A stretch of DNA of 64,000 bases, from positions 186,001 to 250,000 of the forward strand of contig NZ_QGEH01000003.1 of the NCBI RefSeq assembly GCF_003258515.1, read 5' to 3'. The notes under the pieces were generated by a model that ran no database searches, had not been told where the DNA came from, and worked only from the letters and a program-made list of their open reading frames with translations. Positions 56,580 through 64,000 of the stretch are shown piece after piece (position 1 is the stretch's first letter; each line of letters opens with the position of its first letter). The translations under genes were made by a program, and so were the position numbers. Origin of the DNA: Marinobacter bohaiensis. Lineage in GTDB: Bacteria; Pseudomonadota; Gammaproteobacteria; Pseudomonadales; Oleiphilaceae.

Positions 56580-59222
56580 ATGACCGAATTGCATCCTGAT
56601 TTGAGGGAAAATGTCCGCCTCCTGGGCGAATTGCTGGGTGACAGCATCCGCAAGTATCCGGGCCAGGCCTGCTTCGACCTGATCGAAGAGATCCGGGCCG
56701 CCGCCAAGGCGGATCGGCGCCAGGAAAGCGGCTCCGGCCAGCGGCTGGTCAACCTGCTCAGCCAACTGAGCGACGACCAGATGCTGCCGGTGACCCGCGC
56801 CTTCAGCCAGTTCCTCAACCTGGCCAACATTGCCGAGCAGTACCACGGCATACGCCGCAAACAGGGCCACCAGGCCGACCTGATGGTGGAGTCTCTCGGG
56901 GAGCTGTTCCAGCGCCTGACGGCGGGGAATATCTCGCCCGAGGAGCTGCACCGCCGGGTCACCGACCTGAGCATCGAGTTCGTGCTGACCGCGCATCCCA
57001 CTGAGGTGACGCGCCGCACCCTGATCCTCAAGTACGACGAGATTTCCAACGGCCTGGCCCAGCTCGATCACGACGACCTGCTGCCGGTGGAACGCGATGA
57101 AGTGGTCTCGCGGCTTCGGCAACTGGTGGCGGAAGCCTGGCACACCGATGAGATTCGCTATAACCGCCCCACCGCGGTGGACGAGGCCAAGTGGGGCTTC
57201 GCCGTGATCGAGAACAGCCTGTGGCAGGCCCTGCCGCGCTTCCTGCGCAGTCTGGACCAGTCGCTGCTGGATGCCACCGGGGAGGGGCTGCCGATCGACG
57301 CCGCGCCCATGAAGATTGCCTCCTGGATGGGCGGCGACCGGGACGGCAATCCTAACGTCACCCATGAAGTGTCCCGCGAGGTATTCTGGCTGGGGCGCTG
57401 GATGGCGGCGGACCTGTTCCTGCGCGATATCCAGACACTGCGTGCCGAGCTGTCCATGTGGGAAGCCAACGACGCCGTGAAAGCCGAGGCCGGCGATACC
57501 CGCGAGCCTTACCGCGCCATCCTGGGCCAGTTGCGTGAGCGCCTGCTGCGCACCCGGGACTGGGCCGAGGCCTGCGTCAACGGCGAGCCGGCGGACAGCA
57601 ACGGTATCCTGTTCGAGAACGAAGACCTGATCCGCCCGCTGCGACTGTGTTACGACTCGCTGGCGGAATGCGGCCTGGGCGACATCGCCAACGGTCTGCT
57701 GCTGGATACCCTGCGCCGGGCCCACTGTTTCGGGCTGCCGCTGGTACGCCTCGACATCCGTCAGGAAGCCGGTCGCCACGCCGAAGCGGTGGGTGAGATT
57801 GTCCGCGACCTGGGGCTGGGGGACTATGAGCAGTGGAGCGAAACCGAGCGTCAGGCTTTCCTGCTGCGCGAACTGCAGGGCCGGCGTCCGCTGATCCCCC
57901 GTCACTGGCAGCCGTCGGACAATGTGCGCGAGGTGCTCGATACCTGTGAGGTGGTCGCCCAGCAGACCCCGGAAGCCCTCGGCTCCTACGTCATTTCCAT
58001 GGCCAGCCAGCCGTCGGACGTGCTCAGCGTGATCCTGCTGCTGCGGGAATCCGGCATGCAGAATCCCATGCGGGTGGTGCCGCTGTTCGAAACCCTTGAC
58101 GACCTCACCGGCGCACCGGACACCATGCGCGCCCTGTTCGAGGTGGAATGGTACCGCGACTACTGCCGTGGCCGTCAGGAAGTGATGATCGGCTACTCCG
58201 ATTCCGCCAAGGACGCCGGCCAGATGATGGCGGCCTGGGCCCAGTATCAGGCCCAGGAAGCCTTGACCGATGTCGCCGGCGAGTTCGGCGTGCACCTGAC
58301 CCTGTTCCATGGTCGCGGCGGTACTGTCGGTCGTGGCGGCGGCCCGGCCAACCGGGCGATCCTGTCCCAGCCGCCGGGCTCGGTGAACGGCAGTTTCCGG
58401 ATTACCGAGCAGGGCGAGATGATCCGTTTCAAATTCGGCCTGCCCAAGCTGGCGGAAAAGAGTCTGACGCTCTACGCCACCGCGGTAATCGAAGCCACCC
58501 TGGCGCCGCCGCCCGCACCGGAGCAGGGCTGGCGCGACATGATGGACTGGCTCACGGAACGCTCGCTCAAGGCCTACCGCGCCGTGGTCCGCGAACATCC
58601 CGACTTCGTCACCTATTTCCGCCAGGCCACGCCGGAGCAGGCGCTGGGCAAGCTCGCCCTGGGCAGTCGTCCGGCCCGGCGCAAGCCCACCGGCGGTGTG
58701 GAAAGCCTGCGCGCCATCCCCTGGATCTTCGCCTGGACCCAGATGCGCATGATGCTGCCCAGCTGGCTGGGCAGCGATGTGGCGCTGCGCGAAGCCGCCG
58801 AAGCCGGACACGAACCGCTGCTGCGGGAAATGATGGAGCGCTGGCCCTTCTTCCAGACCTACGTGGACATGCTGGAGATGGTCCTGGCCAAGGCCGACCT
58901 GCGAATCGCCAGCTATTACGAGGAAATTCTGGTGGATCCAGAATTGCGGCATCTGGGGGAGGACCTGCGTGAGCGTCTGGCCGGCTGCATCCGACATGTG
59001 AAGGCACTCAAGCAGCAGGACGAGCTGCTGCTCGACGAACCGGTGTTCGCCCATTCGCTGCGGGTACGGAATCCCTACACCGATCCGTTGCACTACCTGC
59101 AGGCGGAACTGCTGCGCCGCGATCGCGAGAGCGAAGGGCAGGGCAAGGTGCCGGAATTGGTGGAACGGGCTCTCAAAGTCACCATGGCCGGCATTGCGGC
59201 CGGTATGCGTAACACCGGATAA
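56580..59222 (+). CDS. ppc: Phosphoenolpyruvate carboxylase
   Basis: The 880-residue anaplerotic enzyme makes oxaloacetate from PEP and bicarbonate, feeding aspartate-family synthesis (hom, thrC) and arginine precursors. Catalytic H139 is in VLTAHPTEVTRR. GGDRDGNPNVT and the glycine-rich loop FHGRGGTVGRGGGP are intact, and the chain ends in the conserved MRNTG. Start is the ATG at 56580. The upstream 210 bp hold nothing I could identify beyond the presumed promoter. Confidence 0.97.
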   Translation: MTELHPDLRENVRLLGELLGDSIRKYPGQACFDLIEEIRAAAKADRRQESGSGQRLVNLLSQLSDDQMLPVTRAFSQFLNLANIAEQYHGIRRKQGHQADLMVESLGELFQRLTAGNISPEELHRRVTDLSIEFVLTAHPTEVTRRTLILKYDEISNGLAQLDHDDLLPVERDEVVSRLRQLVAEAWHTDEIRYNRPTAVDEAKWGFAVIENSLWQALPRFLRSLDQSLLDATGEGLPIDAAPMKIASWMGGDRDGNPNVTHEVSREVFWLGRWMAADLFLRDIQTLRAELSMWEANDAVKAEAGDTREPYRAILGQLRERLLRTRDWAEACVNGEPADSNGILFENEDLIRPLRLCYDSLAECGLGDIANGLLLDTLRRAHCFGLPLVRLDIRQEAGRHAEAVGEIVRDLGLGDYEQWSETERQAFLLRELQGRRPLIPRHWQPSDNVREVLDTCEVVAQQTPEALGSYVISMASQPSDVLSVILLLRESGMQNPMRVVPLFETLDDLTGAPDTMRALFEVEWYRDYCRGRQEVMIGYSDSAKDAGQMMAAWAQYQAQEALTDVAGEFGVHLTLFHGRGGTVGRGGGPANRAILSQPPGSVNGSFRITEQGEMIRFKFGLPKLAEKSLTLYATAVIEATLAPPPAPEQGWRDMMDWLTERSLKAYRAVVREHPDFVTYFRQATPEQALGKLALGSRPARRKPTGGVESLRAIPWIFAWTQMRMMLPSWLGSDVALREAAEAGHEPLLREMMERWPFFQTYVDMLEMVLAKADLRIASYYEEILVDPELRHLGEDLRERLAGCIRHVKALKQQDELLLDEPVFAHSLRVRNPYTDPLHYLQAELLRRDRESEGQGKVPELVERALKVTMAGIAAGMRNTG

Positions 59223-59237
59223 TGCCGCCGGTAGCGG

Positions 59238-59256
59238 CCCCGGGGATACCCCGGGG
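59238..59256. repeat. CCCCGGGG stem-loop 3' of ppc
   Basis: The self-complementary octamer CCCCGGGG occurs twice (59238-59245 and 59249-59256) around ATA, so it is both a direct repeat and a perfect 8-bp hairpin. It lies 15 bp after the ppc stop and lacks a T-run. It may act as a weak terminator. Confidence 0.5.
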
Positions 59257-59313
59257 TTGCCTCAATCGGGTAGGCTGTAGCTGACGACAACAGCAAGAAC
59301 AGAGGAAGTAAGC

Positions 59314-60690
59314 GTGGCGGCATCGGCCAGACTGGAAACGTTTCTATCACGCAAGGGCATTGCCTACGACGTTATTGCCCAGGATGAAGTCCCCAGCTTT
59401 GACGTGGCCGTCTCAGGGGCTGGCCTGAACCACTATGCGGTGATTCGCGCGACCCTGCTGATCGATCTCAAGGGCGTGGTCATGGCGGTGCACAACTATC
59501 AGACGGCCATTGATGTGGACGCGGTCTCCGCGGTGGTGGGTCGACGCCTGCAGTTGCTGACCGCGCGCCAGGCGGACCGGCTGTTCGCCGACTGCGAGAT
59601 GGGTTTCCATCCCCCTATTGGTGCGGCCTTTGATATCCCTGTGGTGATCGACGAACCGGTGCTGGAGATGGACGAGGCCTATCTGGCGTCAGGCAGCAAC
59701 AACAGCCTGCTGCGGCTGGATGGCCGGGCCCTGCGTCTGGCCCTGGCCGGTGGCCGCAAGGCGCGTATCAGCATTGTCGACGTGGCCCACGACCTGGAGC
59801 CTGGTGAGTCGTCGGATATCACGCTGGAGGAAGTGGCTCAGCGCTTACAGAAGTTATACCGGCTGCCGCCGATGCCGGCCCTGGCCCTGAAGATCCTGCG
59901 TCTGACGGCCAATACCGAAGCGACGGCCCGCGAGCTGGGTGAGCTGATCGAGTACGATCCCAGCCTGACCGCCCAGATCATGCGCTATGCCCGTTCCGCA
60001 CTGTTCAACTACCCGGGACAGATCAATTCCGTACAGGAAGCGGTGACCCGGGTGCTTGGTTTCGACCGCGTCGCCCACGTGGCCATGGGTATCGCCTCGG
60101 TGCGGGCCTTCGAGGTGCCGCGCGACGGCATGCTGGGTATGGACGCGTTCTGGCGTCACTCGCTCTACTGCGCCTACCTGTGCCAGCAGATGGCCATGCT
60201 CAAGGGCGCCGACAAGGGGCTGGCCTATCTCTGCGGGCTGTTGCACAACTTCGGTATCCTGCTGATCGGCCACCTGTTTCCCAACGAGTTTGACCAGCTC
60301 AACCGGTTGCGCGAGTCCAATCCGGAGCAAAGCATGCACTCGCTGGAGGTCCAGGTGTTCGGTGGCGACCAGGAATTCCTGTCGGTCGGTCATGGCCCCA
60401 TCGGCGGCATCCTGCACCGCCTGTGGCAGCTCCCGGACGCGGTGGTAAAGACCGCCGGTATGCACCAGCGCATGGCCTATGAAGGCGACCACGCGGACTA
60501 CGTGCACATGGTCCAGCTGGCCAACGCACTGCTCAAGGACAAGGGCATCGGCGACGAGTTCAACCCGGACGACGTCGATACCCTGGCGGCGTCCCTGGAG
60601 TTTGGCGATGCCGATATCGAGCGCCTGATGACCACCACCGAGGAGGTGGCCCGGGAGCTGGATGACCTGGCCCGGTCCCTGGCCGCCTGA
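59314..60690 (+). CDS. YbaK-like deacylase domain fused to HDOD domain
   Basis: The 458-residue protein has an N-terminal YbaK/ProXp-like aminoacyl-tRNA deacylase fold (about 1-160; DLKGVVMAVHNY, DCEMGFHPPIGAAF, EAYLASGSNNSLLRLD). An HDOD domain follows (about 185-390; LPPMPALALKILRL, IEYDPSLTAQIMRYARS). The lysine that is catalytic in YbaK-type enzymes appears to be R45 in AVIRATLL, so deacylase activity is doubtful. It starts at GTG 59314 with AGAGGAAG upstream. It lies between ppc and adk and is probably its own unit. I know this fusion from annotated Pseudomonas-type genomes; the function is unknown. Confidence 0.85.
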   Translation: MAASARLETFLSRKGIAYDVIAQDEVPSFDVAVSGAGLNHYAVIRATLLIDLKGVVMAVHNYQTAIDVDAVSAVVGRRLQLLTARQADRLFADCEMGFHPPIGAAFDIPVVIDEPVLEMDEAYLASGSNNSLLRLDGRALRLALAGGRKARISIVDVAHDLEPGESSDITLEEVAQRLQKLYRLPPMPALALKILRLTANTEATARELGELIEYDPSLTAQIMRYARSALFNYPGQINSVQEAVTRVLGFDRVAHVAMGIASVRAFEVPRDGMLGMDAFWRHSLYCAYLCQQMAMLKGADKGLAYLCGLLHNFGILLIGHLFPNEFDQLNRLRESNPEQSMHSLEVQVFGGDQEFLSVGHGPIGGILHRLWQLPDAVVKTAGMHQRMAYEGDHADYVHMVQLANALLKDKGIGDEFNPDDVDTLAASLEFGDADIERLMTTTEEVARELDDLARSLAA

Positions 60691-61759
<1,069 letters not shown>

Positions 61760-61798
61760 ACAACGCGCCGCTGCGGCGGCCTCCATTGCGCGACCTTC

Positions 61799-62494
61799 AT
61801 GAAACTACTGGCACTGGATACCACGGCGGAGGGCTGCTCGGCGGCCCTCTGGTCTGATGGCCAACTCTATCAGCGTGACCTTCGCTCGCCACGCGGACAT
61901 ACCCAGCACCTGCTGCCCATGGTGCGCGAACTGGTGGCGGAGAGCGGCATCCCGCTGGCGGATCTCGATGCCCTGGCTTTCGGGCGCGGCCCCGGTTCGT
62001 TTACCGGCCTGCGCATCGCCACTGGCGTGGTGCAGGGGCTGGCCTTTGGCCTCGATATACCGGTGATTCCGGTGTCCTCCCTGGCGGCCCTTGCCTCGCG
62101 TGCCCTGCGTGTCGGCGAGGCGCAAGAGGGTGACGCTGTGGCCGTGGCCTTCGACGCGCGGATGGGGGAAGTCTACTGGAACTGTTATTGCATTCGTGAA
62201 GGCAGGGTCACCGCCTCCGCCGAGGAGCGTGTCTGCCCGCCGGACCAGGTGTCTCTCACCGAAGAGGCGCCGCGCTGGATCGGTGCCGGCTCTGGTTGGA
62301 ACCTGCTGGAGCAGATGCCGCAACCTGTCCGCGATGCAATGTTGCTGACCCATGCGGACTGGTATCCTCTGGCCGCGGATATCGCCACGCTGGCGGTAGC
62401 CGACTGGCCTGACGGGAAAACGGTAGCGGCCCAGGATGCCGCACCGGTCTACGTCAGGGACGAAGTGACCTGGAAGAAACTGCCGGGGCGTTAG
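61799..62494 (+). CDS. tsaB: tRNA threonylcarbamoyladenosine synthesis protein TsaB
   Basis: The 231-residue ASKHA-fold protein scaffolds the TsaB-TsaD-TsaE complex that makes t6A37 in ANN-reading tRNAs. Signatures are MKLLALDTTAEGCSAAL, SPRGHTQHLLPMV and GRGPGSFTGLRIA. It lacks the TsaD metal-binding HxxxH, as expected for the non-catalytic partner. It is probably co-transcribed with adk. It is followed by a 175-bp gap in which I see no feature. Confidence 0.95.
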   Translation: MKLLALDTTAEGCSAALWSDGQLYQRDLRSPRGHTQHLLPMVRELVAESGIPLADLDALAFGRGPGSFTGLRIATGVVQGLAFGLDIPVIPVSSLAALASRALRVGEAQEGDAVAVAFDARMGEVYWNCYCIREGRVTASAEERVCPPDQVSLTEEAPRWIGAGSGWNLLEQMPQPVRDAMLLTHADWYPLAADIATLAVADWPDGKTVAAQDAAPVYVRDEVTWKKLPGR

Positions 62495-62669
62495 TGTCCC
62501 GTCACCGACTCGTTCCGACTGCCGATGACTGAGCGGTCCCGGATCGTATCCGTTCCCGGGGCGCAGGGGATGTCTGTACGCCTCGACTGTGGCGCGTGCG
62601 GTTCCCGTTCGGTGACAGGGAGGTGACGCTGGGCTCCGGTGCCGTCGACTCGAAGCAGGAAGCCGTTTC

Positions 62670-63467
62670 ATGGATCTCTGGCAGACCATTGCCCTGGCCA
62701 TTATTCAGGGGCTGACCGAATTTCTCCCCATCAGCAGTTCCGCTCACCTTATCCTTCCCTCGCAGATCCTTGGCTGGAGCGACCAGGGCCTCGCCTTTGA
62801 CGTTGCGGTCCACGTCGGCACGCTGGTCGCGGTGGTCTGGTATTTTCGCGCCGAAGTGGTGCGCCTGACCCGGTCCTGGGTTGGCGATACCCTGCAGCGG
62901 CGCACCAGCGAGGACAGCCGGTTGGCGTGGGCGATCATTCTCGGTACCGCACCCGCCGGTCTGGCGGGGTTGCTGTTCGAGGATGTGATCGAGTCACAGT
63001 TGCGCTCGGCGCTGGTCATCGCGCTGTCGACCATCGGCTTCGGCCTGGTGCTCTGGTGGTCCGACGCCGTCGGCCGCCGGGAAAAGGGGCTGGCGGCCCT
63101 GGGCTATCGGGATGCCCTAGTCATCGGTGTGGCCCAGGCGCTGGCATTGATTCCCGGGACCTCCCGTTCCGGCATCACCATGACCGCGGCCCTGTTCCTG
63201 GGCTACCGACGTGAGGCGGCGGCCCGCTTTTCCTTCCTGCTGTCCATTCCGCTGATTCTCGCCGCCGGCCTGCTCAAGACGCTGGAACTGGCGGAAACCG
63301 GCAGTGAGGCCCAGTGGCTGGATATCCTCGTTGGTACCGGCGTGTCGTTCGTCAGCGCGGTGATCTGTATCCACCTGTTCCTGCGTTTTCTGGAGCGGCT
63401 CGGATTCATGCCCTACGTGATCTATCGATTACTGCTAGGCGGGCTGCTTCTGTTGATGGTATTCTGA
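62670..63467 (+). CDS. uppP: Undecaprenyl-diphosphatase UppP (BacA)
   Basis: The 265-residue inner-membrane phosphatase recycles undecaprenyl diphosphate for peptidoglycan and envelope polysaccharide synthesis; overproduction gives bacitracin resistance in relatives. The two active-site loops are EFLPISSSAHL near the N terminus and IPGTSRSGITMTAAL in the middle. About eight hydrophobic segments are visible. Start is an ATG with GGAAG about 8 bp upstream. Confidence 0.96.
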   Translation: MDLWQTIALAIIQGLTEFLPISSSAHLILPSQILGWSDQGLAFDVAVHVGTLVAVVWYFRAEVVRLTRSWVGDTLQRRTSEDSRLAWAIILGTAPAGLAGLLFEDVIESQLRSALVIALSTIGFGLVLWWSDAVGRREKGLAALGYRDALVIGVAQALALIPGTSRSGITMTAALFLGYRREAAARFSFLLSIPLILAAGLLKTLELAETGSEAQWLDILVGTGVSFVSAVICIHLFLRFLERLGFMPYVIYRLLLGGLLLLMVF

Positions 63468-63508
63468 GCAACCTTGAATAATTCCGTTCTGCAGATAGTG
63501 CTCCATCG

Positions 63509-63829
63509 ATGATTCGCGGCCTTCCTTATAACGGCGTTAGCCCCGTTCCTGCCGACAGCCCGCTACAGCGGGATCGGGACACTGCGTCCCGACCGGACGG
63601 CCGTACGCCGGATACGGAGACCGGCGTACGCCGCGACACGGTCGACCCGGAACGCCTGGAGCGCCGCGTACAGGCTCGCCAGGCGGCTGAGGACGCCCAA
63701 CTGGAGCGTTTCCGGGCCGACGACGTGCCGCTGCGCAATGCCCAGGCACTGGACGTTTTCAACAACATTGCCAGTACCCGCGAAGAAGGGGACGACGTCG
63801 AGCTTGCGGGCATCGACATTCGCGTATAA
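63509..63829 (+). CDS. Small hypothetical protein, charged and Arg-rich
   Basis: I do not recognise a function for this 106-residue protein. The N terminus MIRGLPYNGVSPVP is hydrophobic enough to be membrane-proximal but has no full membrane segment. The middle (about 45-75) is a predicted charged helix, DPERLERRVQARQAAEDAQLE. The C terminus is acidic, EEGDDVELAGIDIRV. It lies 41 bp after uppP and 11 bp before rsmJ, spacing that supports a real, co-transcribed gene. Similar short ORFs may exist in related genomes but I could not check. Confidence 0.65.
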   Translation: MIRGLPYNGVSPVPADSPLQRDRDTASRPDGRTPDTETGVRRDTVDPERLERRVQARQAAEDAQLERFRADDVPLRNAQALDVFNNIASTREEGDDVELAGIDIRV

Positions 63830-63840
63830 CGTTTCCCGCC

Positions 63841-64000
63841 ATGTCTTCCCCATCCCTTGCCGTTGCCTGCGCTGAGCAGGTTCATTCCGGACCTGCCCAG
63901 ACCCTGGCGCAGAGTCTGTCTTTGCCGTTTCTTGGTGTTGTCGACCCGCGTCGGGTCGATGCCTGCCCGGTGTTGCTCTGGCTCGACGACCAGGGACTGG
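63841..64000 (+). CDS. rsmJ: 16S rRNA (guanine-1516-N2)-methyltransferase RsmJ, 5' part only
   Basis: Only the first 53 codons are in the window. They read MSSPSLAVACAEQVHSG, then AQTLAQSLSLPFLG and VLLWLDDQGL. The LA-x-x-L-x-LP and LxxDDxGL pattern is the N-terminal domain of RsmJ (YhiQ). The catalytic SAM domain lies beyond the window end, so identification is moderate. The position downstream of adk-tsaB and uppP is consistent with Pseudomonas-like gene order. Confidence 0.65.
   Translation, partial: MSSPSLAVACAEQVHSGPAQTLAQSLSLPFLGVVDPRRVDACPVLLWLDDQGL

Noticed and set aside
56514-59093. 859-codon minus-strand ORF opposite ppc
   Set aside because: It is a shadow of ppc, whose catalytic motifs are all intact on the plus strand.

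Overview
The window is 64 kb of high-GC, gene-dense chromosome from a gammaproteobacterium. Several gene blocks match the order I know from Pseudomonas: nadB / rpoE(algU)-mucA-mucB-rseC-mucD ... lepA-lepB-DUF4845-rnc-era-recO-pdxJ; gacS / cysM-rlmD-relA-mazG; ffh / rpsP-rimM-trmD-rplS; xerD-dsbC-hom-thrC-recJ-prfB-lysS; adk-tsaB. These blocks lie next to each other here but are dispersed in Pseudomonas. That packing fits Marinobacter or a close marine relative. The assignment is inference from synteny and protein similarity, because no rRNA gene is present. I saw no tRNA or rRNA gene, insertion sequence, prophage or CRISPR array. This is core chromosome, not an island.

Layout. 0-4.4 kb: ornithine-lipid-type acyltransferases (minus) divergent from an RstA/RstB-like two-component system. 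4.4-8.3 kb: argD-argF plus an orphan ABC ATPase (minus), divergent from the monothiol glutaredoxin grxD. 8.5-14.5 kb (minus): a CcsA-like membrane protein, a CorB-type protein, a large DUF1631 protein and a TonB-like protein. A 747-bp gap with no convincing gene splits this group. 14.7-28.3 kb (plus): ffh, the rpsP operon, xerD, dsbC, hom, thrC, recJ, prfB (programmed +1 frameshift), lysS and ung. 28.4-32.7 kb (minus): HDOD protein, ygfZ, ygfX, sdhE, nadB. 32.9-37.3 kb: envelope-stress sigma factor, its anti-sigma proteins and the MucD protease. 37.5-40.3 kb: a CHASE-PAS-GGDEF-EAL protein. 40.4-46.6 kb: the lepA to pdxJ run. 46.6-49.5 kb: gacS/barA on the opposite strand. 49.9-55.4 kb: cysM, rlmD, relA, mazG. 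55.7-56.4 kb: two convergent, related small genes of unknown function. 56.6-64 kb: ppc, a YbaK-HDOD fusion, adk, tsaB, uppP, a small unknown gene and the start of rsmJ.

Three themes connect the genes. The first is translation and protein export: ffh, lepA, lepB, S16, L19, RimM, TrmD, RF2, LysRS, Era, RNase III, TsaB, RlmD, RsmJ. The second is envelope and global stress signalling: RpoE-MucABCD, RstAB, GacS, RelA, the c-di-GMP protein and two HDOD proteins. The third is amino-acid and central metabolism: argD/F, hom/thrC, cysM, ppc, nadB, pdxJ.

I did not find a convincing undescribed multi-gene system. The least explained items are the small gene pair near 56 kb with a ribbon-helix-helix-like pattern, the 747-bp gap at 11.6-12.35 kb, the structured 415-bp region before adk, the GGDEF-EAL protein with a degraded EAL site, and several palindromes at promoters.
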